Positions 25,607 to 34,977 are shown, counted from the stretch's first letter. The stretch is 64,000 bases of DNA from Microbacterium mangrovi (GCF_000802305.1 NZ_JTDK01000003.1:1-64000), one strand, 5' to 3'. Numbers and translations are program-made. Notes: generated by a model from the letters alone, not told the origin.

Positions 25607-26647
25607 GTGGCGCACCTCGACCTCAGCGCGCTCGGACGCACGATCCGACTCGACCTCGCAGCGGACCTTCCGGCCGAGGTCGAGGCGCGCGTGCGCGACG
25701 CGTGGGCGGGCGGCACGATCTCGGCGACGATTCCGGATGCCGTCCTTCCGGTCGAGCCGGCGGCCGACGCCGACCGGATGCTCGAGCGACTGTCGGTGGA
25801 GGTCACCCTGCGCGCCCTGGACCTGACCCGGGGGAGCCTGCGTCTGTTCCATGCGGCCGGGATCGCTGCCGACGACGGCCGGGTCGCGGCGTTCGTGGGC
25901 CCCTCCGGCCGCGGAAAGACAACGCTGAGCCGCACGCTCGGAGCGCACTTCGGATACGTGTCCGACGAGACGGTGGGCGTGGCATCCGACCTGACCGTCC
26001 TGCCGTACCGCAAGCCGCTCTCGATCGTGCGGGAGGGGCATCCGAAGCAGCAGGTCGCGCCCGGCGCGGCCGGACTGCGGGACCTGCCCGCCGCGCCGCT
26101 GCGCCTCGCCGCGCTCGTGCTGCTCGACCGGCAGGGCGACATCGGAACGCCGCGCATCGAGCCGGTCCCGTTCGACCGGGCACTCCTCGAGCTCGTGCCG
26201 CAGATGAGCTACCTGGGCGACTTCGCGCATCCGCTGCAGACCCTGGCCGGACTCGTCCAAGCCGTGGGCGGGGTGCGCCGTGTGACGTACTCGGAGGCCT
26301 CGGATCTGGTCTCGGTGATGGACGAGCTCCTCGCGCCCACCGGTGAGCCCGCCGCGTGGCGCCCCGCGCTGCCGGTTCGCGGCGGAACCGCGCAGTCGCC
26401 GTCCGGCGACGTGACCGACGCGGTCGAAGCGGACGGGATCGTGGCCGTCTATGCGCGAGGACGCGTGCACATCCTGGCCGGGATCGCCCCGGCCGTCTGG
26501 CAGGGCCTCGAGGCCGGGCTCGATCGTCGCGCGATCGTCGAGCACGTCGTCGAGCAGCACGGCCGGCCGCCTGTGGGCGAAGCGACCGAACTGGTGGATG
26601 CGGCGATCGTCGAGCTCACCCGGGAAGGCCTGCTGCGCGCGGCTTGA
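25607..26647 (+). CDS. HPr kinase-like protein fused to a C-terminal PqqD-like domain, copy 1
   Basis: A 346-residue protein. Residues about 75-185 resemble the C-terminal kinase domain of HPr kinase, with P-loop GPSGRGKT at 98-105, SDETVG at 119-124 and VLLDR at 171-175. Residues about 272-345 look like a PqqD domain (VYARGRVHILAGIAPAVW, two helices, ending LTREGLLRA). No HPr or PTS gene is nearby. It starts at GTG five bases after the Wzc-like gene. The paralogue at 34966 has the same layout. I infer a kinase that recognises a peptide through its own PqqD part. Confidence 0.8.
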   Translation: MAHLDLSALGRTIRLDLAADLPAEVEARVRDAWAGGTISATIPDAVLPVEPAADADRMLERLSVEVTLRALDLTRGSLRLFHAAGIAADDGRVAAFVGPSGRGKTTLSRTLGAHFGYVSDETVGVASDLTVLPYRKPLSIVREGHPKQQVAPGAAGLRDLPAAPLRLAALVLLDRQGDIGTPRIEPVPFDRALLELVPQMSYLGDFAHPLQTLAGLVQAVGGVRRVTYSEASDLVSVMDELLAPTGEPAAWRPALPVRGGTAQSPSGDVTDAVEADGIVAVYARGRVHILAGIAPAVWQGLEAGLDRRAIVEHVVEQHGRPPVGEATELVDAAIVELTREGLLRAA

Positions 26648-26650
26648 GGG

Positions 26651-27511
26651 TCAGTGGACCGGTTCGCCCGCGCGGAGGCGCGACGGTGACGGCATCCCCT
26701 CGGCCTGCAGCGCGCGACGCATCTGCAGGCTGTTGTTGAAGCCGGCGTGCGCGGCGATCTCTTCGATCGGCAGCGGACGATAGTCGGGATGCCGCAGCAG
26801 CTCGACCGCGAGATCCACGCGATTGCGGCGCAGCACATCGCCCGGAGTCGTTCCGACATCGGCGAAGGCGCGCTGCACCTGGCGCACGGACACGTGCAGC
26901 TCGCGGGCGAGCTGCGTCGTGCCGTACTCGCGCTCGGACCGGTGGGCGAGAAGGAGCGCACGCGATCGCTCGAGCAGCGAGGCGGGCGCCCGGTCGGGGG
27001 TCCGCGCCGAATTCTGGTCCAGCAGCGTCGCGAACGCCATCTCGACCAGCAGCCGTTCGATCGCGTAGCGGCCGATCGACGACGGGTCGAGCGAGCCCGG
27101 CACGAGCGTCGTGGCGAAGGAGGTGAGACCGCGCACGAGCAGCGAATCGTCGATGGGCGTGGCGTCCTCGGGCGCGACGTCGGCGAACTCCGCGAGCGCG
27201 GTGGGCGGGATCCATCCGACGATCACGTCGGCATGTCGCCGCCACGGGATGGTCACCCGCGCGTTGGCGGTGAGGAAGACGGCCGCGCGTGCAGTGTCGC
27301 CGAACGGCACGCCCTCGCCGTCGGCGGCGATCACGAACGCGTGGTGCGTGAGCGGTGCCGGGAGCGCGCCACCCCATTCCCAGGGTGCGATCGGGGTGAC
27401 GTGCCGGGTGAGGATGACGGATCGGAAGCTTCGGACGGCGACCAGACCGGTCTTCTGCGCGCCTGCGCCGAGGTGGGGTCGCAGCAGCTTGGTGCTGAGA
27501 TCGTTAGCCAT
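26651..27511 (-). CDS. AraC-family transcriptional regulator
   Basis: A 286-residue regulator. The C-terminal about 95 residues contain the two AraC helix-turn-helix motifs (YGTTQLARELHVSVRQVQRAF and LPIEEIAAHAGFNNSLQMRRAL). The N-terminal domain (about 1-170) resembles the AraC-binding-like domain 14 type and would bind a ligand. The ATG at 27511 has AGGAG about 12 nt upstream; a longer start at 27580 is unsupported. It converges on the kinase gene with a gap of three bases. The target is unknown; the divergent ugd gene is a candidate. Confidence 0.87.
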   Translation of the reverse strand: MANDLSTKLLRPHLGAGAQKTGLVAVRSFRSVILTRHVTPIAPWEWGGALPAPLTHHAFVIAADGEGVPFGDTARAAVFLTANARVTIPWRRHADVIVGWIPPTALAEFADVAPEDATPIDDSLLVRGLTSFATTLVPGSLDPSSIGRYAIERLLVEMAFATLLDQNSARTPDRAPASLLERSRALLLAHRSEREYGTTQLARELHVSVRQVQRAFADVGTTPGDVLRRNRVDLAVELLRHPDYRPLPIEEIAAHAGFNNSLQMRRALQAEGMPSPSRLRAGEPVH

Positions 27512-27762
27512 CGTGCGTGGTGCTCCTTGGGGGATCGGTGCGTTCCGCCGCGTGGTCAGAGTACAGGGCGAACGGCACAATCACCGCATCGTGACATGCG
27601 AGGAGCCGGGCATCCGCGCACGGTGAGGGGGGCGCCGTGTGCACCATTCGTAACGGTATACCAGCAACGACGAGGTTTCTCGGATTGCGTCATAGACCGT
27701 GCGCACGACGGACACGAGCCGTCGTCTTTGGGACACTGGTGATGTCATTCCGGGGAGGACAG

Positions 27763-29073
27763 ATGAGGGTTTCGGTCATCGGCTGCGGGTATCTGGGCGC
27801 AGTCCACGCCGCAGCAATGGCGTCGATCGGCCACGACGTCGTCGGCGTCGACGTGGATGCTGCGAAGATCGAGGCACTCTCCCGCGGGGACGCGCCGTTC
27901 TACGAGCCAGGACTGCAGCAGATCCTGACCGACGGTGTCGCCGCTGGAAACCTCCGCTTCACGACCGACATGGCCGCCGTGCGGGGGAGCGCCGTGCACT
28001 TCGTCGGCGTCGGAACGCCGCAGCAGCGCGAAGGTTCCGCCGCAGACCTCACCTACGTGAACGCGGCGTTCGCGCAGTTGCTGGAGCACGTCTCGCCGGG
28101 CGACATCGTCGCGGGCAAGTCGACCGTGCCCGTCGGAACGGCAGCCGGTCTGGCCGAACGGGTGCACGGCGCCGGGGCCGTTCTGGTCTGGAACCCCGAG
28201 TTCCTGCGCGAAGGCTGGGCGGTGCAGGACACCGTCGACCCCGACCGCCTGGTGGTCGGGGTGCCGGCCGGATCCGAAGGCGAGCGCGCCGCCCAGGTTC
28301 TTCGCGAGGTCTATTACCCGTCCGTCGACAAGGGCACGCCGTTCATCGTGACCGACTACGCGACGGCCGAGCTCGTCAAGGTCTCGGCGAATGCCTTCCT
28401 CGCGACCAAGATCTCATTCATCAACGCCATGGCCGAGATCGCCGAAGCCACCGGTGCCGATGTCACGACTCTCGCCGAGGCGCTCGGGCACGACGACCGC
28501 ATCGGGCGCCGCTTCCTCGGTGCCGGGATCGGCTTCGGGGGAGGATGCCTCCCCAAGGACATCCGCGCCTTCGCCGCGCGCGCCGAGGAACTCGGCAAGA
28601 GCCAATCGGTGGCGTTCCTGCGCGAGGTCGACGCCATCAACCTGCGACGCCGCGCCCGCGCGATCGAGCTGGTCGTCGAGGCCTTCGACGGCGAGGTCTA
28701 CGGCAAGCGGATCGCAGTGCTCGGGGCGGCGTTCAAGCCGCACTCCGACGACGTGCGCGACTCGCCGGCGCTGGATGTCGCCGTGCAGCTCAAGGGTCTC
28801 GGCGCCGAGGTCGTCGTCACCGATCCTCAGGCGATCCCGAACGCGCGCCGGCTGCATCCGCAGCTGACCTACGAGGCCAGCCGCGACGAAACCCTGCGGG
28901 GTGCGGACGCCGTGGTGCTCGTCACGGAGTGGGACGAGTACCGTCGGCAGCTCAGCCCCGAGCACGCCGCCTCACTCACGGCGGGCCGCATCGTCGTCGA
29001 CGGCCGCAACTGCCTCGACCCGGCGGCCTGGAAGGCCGCCGGGTGGACCTACCGGGGCATGGGGCGCAGCTGA
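27763..29073 (+). CDS. ugd: UDP-glucose 6-dehydrogenase
   Basis: A 436-residue enzyme that oxidises UDP-glucose to UDP-glucuronate with two NAD+. The NAD-binding GCGYLG lies near the N-terminus (about 7-12). The catalytic Cys262 is in GGGCLPKDIRAF and the C-terminal UDP-binding domain follows. It supplies uronic acid for an acidic polymer. ATG 27763 has GGGGAGG a few bases before it. The 251-bp gap upstream (27512-27762) is shared with the divergent AraC gene; TATACC at 27657-27662 is a possible -10. Confidence 0.95.
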   Translation: MRVSVIGCGYLGAVHAAAMASIGHDVVGVDVDAAKIEALSRGDAPFYEPGLQQILTDGVAAGNLRFTTDMAAVRGSAVHFVGVGTPQQREGSAADLTYVNAAFAQLLEHVSPGDIVAGKSTVPVGTAAGLAERVHGAGAVLVWNPEFLREGWAVQDTVDPDRLVVGVPAGSEGERAAQVLREVYYPSVDKGTPFIVTDYATAELVKVSANAFLATKISFINAMAEIAEATGADVTTLAEALGHDDRIGRRFLGAGIGFGGGCLPKDIRAFAARAEELGKSQSVAFLREVDAINLRRRARAIELVVEAFDGEVYGKRIAVLGAAFKPHSDDVRDSPALDVAVQLKGLGAEVVVTDPQAIPNARRLHPQLTYEASRDETLRGADAVVLVTEWDEYRRQLSPEHAASLTAGRIVVDGRNCLDPAAWKAAGWTYRGMGRS

Positions 29074-29084
29074 GTCCTGCCTGC

Positions 29085-29537
29085 TCAGGCTGCCGGCTTG
29101 CAGGTGAACGTCCAGGTCGGAATGGTCGTCCCCAGGCCTGCGCCGTTCGTGTCGATCGACCAGTCGACTTCGTACACGCCGGTAGCCGGCGCTTTGAAGG
29201 TCAGTCCGCTCGAGACGGGGGCCGCGTAGAACGTGATGTTGTACCCGGCGCTGCCCTGGACGACCGTGACGAGATCGATCGCGAAGCTGGACGGCACGGA
29301 CGCGACCTTCGCCACGATGGTGTCGCCGGCACGGAGCGCGACGCCGGAGTAGGTCGGCTTCGCCTGCCGTACAGGAGCGCCGGTGAAGGACGCGCACGAG
29401 TACGAGGGTGTGGGTGTGGGTGCCGGCGGCTGCGTCTTTCCGCCCTTCGCGGCGAACGCCGCCGATCCTGCGAGAAGTGCGACGGTCATTCCGACCGCTG
29501 CGCCACCGGCGGCGAGCGCCGCAAAACGTGTCTTCAT
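29085..29537 (-). CDS. Small secreted protein (Sec signal, 150 aa)
   Basis: A 150-residue protein with a Sec signal peptide: basic MKTR, hydrophobic core about 7-24, cleavage after AFA at 29. A Pro/Thr linker follows, then a beta-rich domain of about 100 residues. Two cysteines, Cys48 and Cys146, could form a disulfide across the whole domain. The segment ATGVYEVDWSID resembles bacterial surface beta-sandwich domains. Its function is unknown. It converges on ugd with a gap of 11 bp. Confidence 0.75.
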   Translation of the reverse strand: MKTRFAALAAGGAAVGMTVALLAGSAAFAAKGGKTQPPAPTPTPSYSCASFTGAPVRQAKPTYSGVALRAGDTIVAKVASVPSSFAIDLVTVVQGSAGYNITFYAAPVSSGLTFKAPATGVYEVDWSIDTNGAGLGTTIPTWTFTCKPAA

Positions 29538-29651
29538 GGGCGATCTCGATTCCTCAGACGAACGTGAGACAGGCGCCCCACTGGGTGCATTCTGTTACAT
29601 CAATAGCAGAAGCCACACCAGTCACGCCATGCCCTGTTCGTCGAGGTCGAC

Positions 29652-31193
29652 TTACGGGCCGGAGCATCCCTGGAACCGCACGAGCACGTCGCCGTCCGTG
29701 GGCAGTGCCGCGACATCGCCCTGCGAGCGTATACACGTCGCCACGGCCGGGTCCAGCTCCGTAAGGCGGTCCTGTGACGGCCGCTCGAGGCCGAACAGCC
29801 ACACCGCTGCGCCACCCGTCGCGCCTCCGACGACGCTTTCGGTTCGCCAGGGCCGGACCGAGACGATCCGACGCAACTCGAGCGGCGGCTGGTCTCCCGA
29901 TGCCAGCCGCGCGCGCAGCTGAGAGGCATAGCGGTCATCCGCCGTCGCCTCGGCGAGGCCGTACGCGAGCCCGCCCTCGCCGAAAGCCTGCGCGACGACC
30001 AGGAGGTCCCCGGGCTGCGCCTGCTCCCGCAGGATCCCGGCGATCGTGCCGTACCCGTCGACGGACGGCGCGGGATGCCGGATCCGGCCGACCGTCGCGG
30101 ATGTGCCGGTGACGAGGAGGACGGCGACGACGATCGCCGCCGCCGAGCGCACGATACGTCGGTCCGAGCGCTGCGCAACCCGGACGAGCGCGCCCACGAT
30201 CAGAGCGGCTCCGAGGCCGACGGCCGCGAAGTACCGGGGTACGAACACCGGCACCGTCAGCCACGACGCGATCAGCAGCAGCGACCAGGGGACGACGAGC
30301 AGCGTGATGCTGAACGCGACGACGGGGGGCCGTAGAAGGCGGGCGGACAGCACGGTCACCGCCATCCCGGCGACGAGCAGGGCGAGAACGACGAAATCGA
30401 GGGATGCCGCATGCGGCACAGCGGTGCCCGTGACGTCCGCAAGCGCGAGGATCGCCGCGCGCGGCGACGGCCGGGGGATCCACGCGACCTGCTCGCGCTG
30501 ACCCCACCCGACCGCCAGCAGCAGTCCGGCGACGAGCACCGCAGGCAGCGATGCCGCCGCCCCGCGGAGCTTGGCGCGGCGTCCGCGGCCGACAGGCAGG
30601 AGCCCGGTGACGACCACAGCGATGACCGCGAAGAGCTGCATGAGCACCGCGAACGTCGCGGCGATCACGAACACCCACCACGCCCAGCGCCGCCCGGTCA
30701 GCGCCACGTCGAGCACGAGCACCGCCAGCGCGACCGCGCACACCGCCAGTGCGGTCGGCCTGGCCTGGACACCGAAGCCCACCAGCACCGGATTCAGCGC
30801 CACCGCCAGGCCCGAGATCAGGGCGGGCCCGCGGCCCCACCACCGCAGCGCGACGGCGGCGACGAGCCCCGCGGTGGCGCCGAGAGCGAGCAGCGAGACG
30901 ATTCGGGCTCCGGTGATCCCGAAGCCGGGCACCACGAGATGCATGAGCAGGTAGTACGGCGCGAGCACCGCGTCGACGTGCGCCGCAGCAGCTGCCAGGT
31001 CACCCGGATCGAGGAGGGCGAACGCGGCGGTGGCGTACTCATCGCGCCACGGCTCGGCCCGCATCCCCGACAGGATGCCGACGACGACCGCGACCGCGAC
31101 AGGCGGCAGCACAGCGGCAACTGCGGCGCCGCGCGATGGGACCGCGAACCGGGCCGCCGGCGCGGCGCGATCCGCGTCCGCGCTGGTGACCAC
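29652..31193 (-). CDS. GT-C-like polytopic glycosyltransferase (ArnT/PMT-like)
   Basis: A 513-residue membrane protein with about ten to twelve helices. The first loop has the acidic pair in MRAEPWRDEYATAAFAL, matching the catalytic DE/DD site of GT-C enzymes that use polyprenyl-phosphate sugars on the outer face. It likely adds a sugar to a glycan or lipid. GTG 31193 follows TAGGAT by six bases on this strand, so it is probably leaderless. It is divergent from the acyltransferase gene. GT-C assignment is from topology and this motif only. Confidence 0.7.
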   Translation of the reverse strand: MVTSADADRAAPAARFAVPSRGAAVAAVLPPVAVAVVVGILSGMRAEPWRDEYATAAFALLDPGDLAAAAAHVDAVLAPYYLLMHLVVPGFGITGARIVSLLALGATAGLVAAVALRWWGRGPALISGLAVALNPVLVGFGVQARPTALAVCAVALAVLVLDVALTGRRWAWWVFVIAATFAVLMQLFAVIAVVVTGLLPVGRGRRAKLRGAAASLPAVLVAGLLLAVGWGQREQVAWIPRPSPRAAILALADVTGTAVPHAASLDFVVLALLVAGMAVTVLSARLLRPPVVAFSITLLVVPWSLLLIASWLTVPVFVPRYFAAVGLGAALIVGALVRVAQRSDRRIVRSAAAIVVAVLLVTGTSATVGRIRHPAPSVDGYGTIAGILREQAQPGDLLVVAQAFGEGGLAYGLAEATADDRYASQLRARLASGDQPPLELRRIVSVRPWRTESVVGGATGGAAVWLFGLERPSQDRLTELDPAVATCIRSQGDVAALPTDGDVLVRFQGCSGP

Positions 31194-31199
31194 GCGACG

Positions 31200-31205
31200 A
31201 TCCTA
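31200..31205 (-). promoter_or_regulatory. -10 box for the leaderless GT-C gene
   Basis: On the minus strand TAGGAT, then CGTCGC, then GTG at 31193. The plus strand has CATAAT at 31212-31217 for the divergent gene. Confidence 0.55.
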
Positions 31206-31224
31206 TTGGCACATAATGGGTGGC

Positions 31225-31242
31225 ATGACGGGCCGCCGATGA
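31225..31242 (+). other. Possible five-codon leader peptide before the acyltransferase
   Basis: ATG ACG GGC CGC CGA TGA encodes MTGRR. CATAAT lies seven bases upstream, so the ATG could be the 5' end of a leaderless mRNA. The stop is seven bases from the GTG of the next gene. Confidence 0.3.
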
Positions 31243-31249
31243 CACGATC

Positions 31250-32314
31250 GTGACCGACGACGCACAGAAGCAGGGCTCGGGATACGTGCCGGCCCTCGAC
31301 GGGTTGCGCGCGATCGCCGTCGGAGGAGTGTTCCTCCTCCACCTTGCGGCGGCGTACTTCCCCGGTGGGGCCTTCGGCGTCGACGTGTTCTTCGTCCTTT
31401 CGGCATTCCTCATCACCGGACTCCTGCTGAAGGAAGTCGACGCGACCGGGCGGGTCGACTTTCCCGCGTTCTACTGGCGCCGTGCGTTCCGGCTCCTCCC
31501 GGCCTTGCTGGTATGGATCGTCCTCGCATCGACCACCGCGGTCCTCGCGGGCCAGGCGGCCAAGGTCCCCTGGAGCGCTGCCGGGGCGCTCTTCTACTTC
31601 AGCGACTTCCTGCAGGCCTGGACCGACTGGGTGGCGACGGCATTCGACCAGGCGTGGTCGCTCTCAGTGGAGGAGCAGTTCTACTTCATCTGGCCGGCAC
31701 TGCTCGTGCTGGTGATCCTGCGCGCCACCCCGCGAGCCCAGCGCTGGTTCTTGAGCCTGTCCGTCGTCGCAGCGGCCGCGTTCGCCTTCACGGATCCGAA
31801 CTACTTCCTTCCGACCGCCCACCTGCTTCCGCTCGTGATCGGATGCTGGGCGGCCGAACAGCGCGCCCGGGGCTGCTCTCCGTGGGTGGGCACGGTGGCC
31901 CGCCTGCGCTGGGTGGGGATTCCCGCGCTGCTGGTCTTCGTCGTGGCCGCCCTCATCCTGCCGCCGACGCCCGTCGACCATGTCGTGTTCCTCGTCGTCG
32001 CCGTGGCATCCACCGTCGTCGTCCTCAACGTCACCAGCGGCGAGCGCACCGTGGCGGCGAGAATACTGGGCAGTCCCGTTCCCCGCTGGCTCGGTGCGAG
32101 GTCGTACGGGATCTACCTCTACGGGCTGACCCTGATGCAGCTCGTCCCGTTGCTGACCGGGCTCCGCCTTACCTACGCCGCACCCGTCGACGTCGTCCTC
32201 ACGCTTGTCGTCGTCGCCGTCTCGTACCGATACCTGGAATCGCCGGTCCGGCGCTGGGGTCGACGATGGCTCAGCCGGAAGTCGGATCGTCGTCCGGATG
32301 CCGCGACCGCGTGA
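31250..32314 (+). CDS. Acyltransferase 3 family membrane protein (OafA-like)
   Basis: A 354-residue polytopic protein with about ten helices. It starts with the family signature YVPALDGLRAIAV, then the catalytic-type His in LLHLAAAYFPGG, FGVDVFFVLSAFLIT and the later WSLSVEEQFYFIWP. Such enzymes O-acetylate sugars of surface polymers from an acyl donor. The GTG at 31250 is the only usable start after an in-frame stop at 31226 and has no ribosome-binding site. Confidence 0.9.
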   Translation: MTDDAQKQGSGYVPALDGLRAIAVGGVFLLHLAAAYFPGGAFGVDVFFVLSAFLITGLLLKEVDATGRVDFPAFYWRRAFRLLPALLVWIVLASTTAVLAGQAAKVPWSAAGALFYFSDFLQAWTDWVATAFDQAWSLSVEEQFYFIWPALLVLVILRATPRAQRWFLSLSVVAAAAFAFTDPNYFLPTAHLLPLVIGCWAAEQRARGCSPWVGTVARLRWVGIPALLVFVVAALILPPTPVDHVVFLVVAVASTVVVLNVTSGERTVAARILGSPVPRWLGARSYGIYLYGLTLMQLVPLLTGLRLTYAAPVDVVLTLVVVAVSYRYLESPVRRWGRRWLSRKSDRRPDAATA

Positions 32315-32381
32315 GGGCTCCGGGACGACGCCGGTCGCGTGCCTCGGAGCCGTGCCACGGGTCGCGGCCGATGCGCGTCGA

Positions 32382-32387
32382 TAGGCT
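32382..32387 (+). promoter_or_regulatory. -10 box for the leaderless nucleotidyltransferase gene
   Basis: TAGGCT, six bases, then ATG 32394: the same arrangement as truA. Confidence 0.6.
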
Positions 32388-32393
32388 GGGCGC

Positions 32394-33248
32394 ATGACGG
32401 AATCGGGTGCCATGGTCCCGCTTTCCGCGCGCATCGAGATCGGCAGGGCGTCTGTGCAGACCGTTGCGGACGAGTGCACCGCCGACATCCTGCACATCAA
32501 AGGCGATGCCGTGGACCCGTCACTGGGACTGACCGGAGCATCCGGAACCGACATCGACCTCATCGTGCGGCCGGCGCACGTCGCGCGCCTGCACGGCGCC
32601 CTGGAGCGTCACGGCTGGGTCGTCTACAGCACCTTCCGCGGGGGATCGCCGTTCGGCCATGCGCAGACCTACCACCACGAGCTCTGGGGATACCTCGACG
32701 TGCACCGCTTCTTCCCCGGCATCGAGACACGGCCGGATGCCGGATTCGCCGTGCTCTGGGTCGATCGGACGACCGGAACCTTCGCGGGCCTGCCCGCGTC
32801 GGTGCCGTCCCTCACCGCCCAGCGCCTGATCGCGCTGCTCAACTCCGCCCGATCGCCGCGCCCCGACGTCGTGGAGCGGTTGTGGGCCGACGCATCCGCA
32901 GAGGATCGGACGGCGGTCACGGAGCTCGCCGACGCCCTCGACGCCCGGGTCGCGCTCGCCGCCGCCACCGGAGACCTGGAGCGGTTCCGTGACCGACGCT
33001 CCTACCTGCTGTGGAACGTGCTTCAGACGGGCGGACCGCGCACGGTCGAATGGCGTGCTCGCGTACGTGCGGCACCGACCCGGCGGGAACGGGTCCAGAT
33101 CCTCCTGCGCGCTCCGCAGGTGAACGTCGAACACCTGGCACACCGTCTCGGCCGAGCACCGACGCGGTGGGAGATCACCCGGGAGTTCTTCGCGCGGCCG
33201 GCCACCGCGGTGCGCGAGGCGCTCCACGGACGAGGACGACGCTCGTGA
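32394..33248 (+). CDS. Nucleotidyltransferase family protein (NTP_transf_5 type), copy 2
   Basis: A 284-residue paralogue of the 20461 protein. It keeps ILHIKGDAVD and the acid pair TDIDLIV, expected to bind metal and NTP, then an aromatic-rich WGYLDVHRFFPG. The stop overlaps the GTG of the PqqD-like gene (GTGA), so the pair is translated together. That coupling argues that the nucleotidyltransferase and PqqD act on one substrate. It appears leaderless. The substrate is unknown. Confidence 0.78.
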   Translation: MTESGAMVPLSARIEIGRASVQTVADECTADILHIKGDAVDPSLGLTGASGTDIDLIVRPAHVARLHGALERHGWVVYSTFRGGSPFGHAQTYHHELWGYLDVHRFFPGIETRPDAGFAVLWVDRTTGTFAGLPASVPSLTAQRLIALLNSARSPRPDVVERLWADASAEDRTAVTELADALDARVALAAATGDLERFRDRRSYLLWNVLQTGGPRTVEWRARVRAAPTRRERVQILLRAPQVNVEHLAHRLGRAPTRWEITREFFARPATAVREALHGRGRRS

Positions 33249-33523
33249 CGCGCTTCGTTCCCGGCCCCGGCGTCGCCAGCGTGGTCGCCGAAGACGCCGT
33301 CTATCTCGCGTGGATGCCGGACGGCCCCCTGATGGCCCTGGAAGGACCGGCCGCCCTGATCTGGCAGCAGCTTCTCATCGACGGAGATCTCGAGACCCTG
33401 AGCGACCGGGTATCCCCCCGGGTGCACGAGCCGCCGGACGACCTCCCCGAGCATGTCCGCGCCTTCGCCCGTTCTCTGGTGGACCAGGGGCTCCTGAGGC
33501 CGGTGACTCCGCCGGCATCCTGA
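33245..33523 (+). CDS. PqqD-like (RRE-type) small protein, copy 2
   Basis: A 92-residue protein with the PqqD layout: strand pair (VVAEDAVYLAWMPDG), the ALEGPAALIWQQLL helix, a central helix and a last helix ending SLVDQGLLRPV. It begins at GTG 33245, overlapping the nucleotidyltransferase stop. It is most like the 13604 protein and the C-terminal domains of the two HprK-like proteins. Lasso-peptide and PQQ partners are absent. Confidence 0.75.
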   Translation: MTRFVPGPGVASVVAEDAVYLAWMPDGPLMALEGPAALIWQQLLIDGDLETLSDRVSPRVHEPPDDLPEHVRAFARSLVDQGLLRPVTPPAS

Positions 33524-33585
33524 CCGATCGCCGCTCGGTGCTGAGATACTTGCGGAAAGCGGATTTCCAGGGCGGGGTGATCACC

Positions 33586-34977
33586 ATGGCATCGAGTGCG
33601 GGGCGGACGAGTCGTGCGCCGCGTCTGTCGTTCGCCTGGAGCCTCACCTGGCGGTGGGTGGCCTTCGCGCTCGGAGCCCTCGCGGTGACCTATCTGATGC
33701 TCGACCGAGGCGTCGCCGCCGGGCTGACGACGGCGATCGGCGTCGCGCTCCTCGTCATCGCCCTCACGCTGACACCCCGCATCCCGATGGCGATTCCGCT
33801 GATGTCGATGCCCGTCCTGTTCGTCGTGGCCCGGTTGGGTGCGGGGAACGTCAACCTGACCGTGTCCGACGCGATGCTGGCCGCGGCCTTCGCCGCCGCA
33901 CTGCTCTTCGCCGAGCGCCCGTTCAGCCGTGAACTGCGGGCGCTCCTCTGGTTCAACGCGATCTACCAGTTCGCCACCCTGATCACGGTCATCGTCAACC
34001 CGTTCGTGCAGAACAGCGTCGAGTTCTTCCACGCATGGCTGCTGATCTCCGGCGCGCTCGTGGTGGGATGGGGCGTCGGCGCCGCCGGCTACGCCAAACT
34101 CGCCTTCAACCTGATGATCGGTGCGGCACTCGTCATCGCCGCCAGCACGATCGCGACCGGCGTCCTGCACTACGTCCACGGCGACTTCAAGCCCGTCTTC
34201 CCCAGCTGGCCGTTCGCCATGAACAAGAACTTCGCCGGCACCGCGATGGCCTTCGCGGCGCTCATCGTCTACGTGGATCCGCCCTGGGCGATGTTCAAGC
34301 GGAGCACCCGTCGCACGCTTCTGACGGTCTTCGCGATCGCCATCCTGTTCACCCAGTCCCGGCAGGCGCTCATCGGCCTCATCGTCGCGATCATCCTCGT
34401 GGTGAGCCGACGCCGGCTGTTCGGGCACTCGCGCCTGGTGCTGCTGATGATCATCCCGGCCGTGATCCTCGTGATCTCCATGGTGCACGACCAGATCGTC
34501 TCCCAGAACAAGTTCAACTCGGTCTTCCAGCGCCTCAACTGGCTGAAGGAGCTGTACGCGTACTGGAAGCACGAACCGTTCGTCGGACACGGGCTGCGGT
34601 ACTGGTACGTGAACCCCGACATGAACTATCAGCCCCCGCAGGGCGAGGTGGAGGTGCTCGTCACCTCGGGGCTGATCGGGCTCGTCGCCTTCCTGGTCAT
34701 GTGGATCGGCATCATCGTCGTCCTCTGGCGCATGGATCCGGCCTACGGCACCCTGGCCGCGACCGCGGTCATCAGCCGCCTCGTGCAGGCGCAATTCGAC
34801 CTCTTCTGGGTGAGCGCGCAGGTGTCGATCCCCTTCGCGATCGCCGGCATCTGCCTGGGGGCAGCCGAGTACGCGAAGAAGCATCCACCGGGGGGTGCCG
34901 GGGAGGAAGCTCTGCCTGCAGCGGTCGATGAGGGTGCGTTCCGGCCGCGCACCGGCGCGAGGACGTCAGCCGGCTGA
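33586..34977 (+). CDS. Wzy-like polymerase / O-antigen ligase family membrane protein, copy 2
   Basis: A 463-residue polytopic protein with about eleven helices. The extracytoplasmic loop has KHEPFVGHGLRYWYVNPDM, equivalent to the HPLFGVGPGRF loop of the polymerase at 16621. The ATG at 33586 has GGCGGGG eight bases before it; GTG 33577 is an alternative. It would polymerise the repeat units of the second system. Its 3' end overlaps the convergent HprK-PqqD gene by 12 bp. Confidence 0.83.
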   Translation: MASSAGRTSRAPRLSFAWSLTWRWVAFALGALAVTYLMLDRGVAAGLTTAIGVALLVIALTLTPRIPMAIPLMSMPVLFVVARLGAGNVNLTVSDAMLAAAFAAALLFAERPFSRELRALLWFNAIYQFATLITVIVNPFVQNSVEFFHAWLLISGALVVGWGVGAAGYAKLAFNLMIGAALVIAASTIATGVLHYVHGDFKPVFPSWPFAMNKNFAGTAMAFAALIVYVDPPWAMFKRSTRRTLLTVFAIAILFTQSRQALIGLIVAIILVVSRRRLFGHSRLVLLMIIPAVILVISMVHDQIVSQNKFNSVFQRLNWLKELYAYWKHEPFVGHGLRYWYVNPDMNYQPPQGEVEVLVTSGLIGLVAFLVMWIGIIVVLWRMDPAYGTLAATAVISRLVQAQFDLFWVSAQVSIPFAIAGICLGAAEYAKKHPPGGAGEEALPAAVDEGAFRPRTGARTSAG

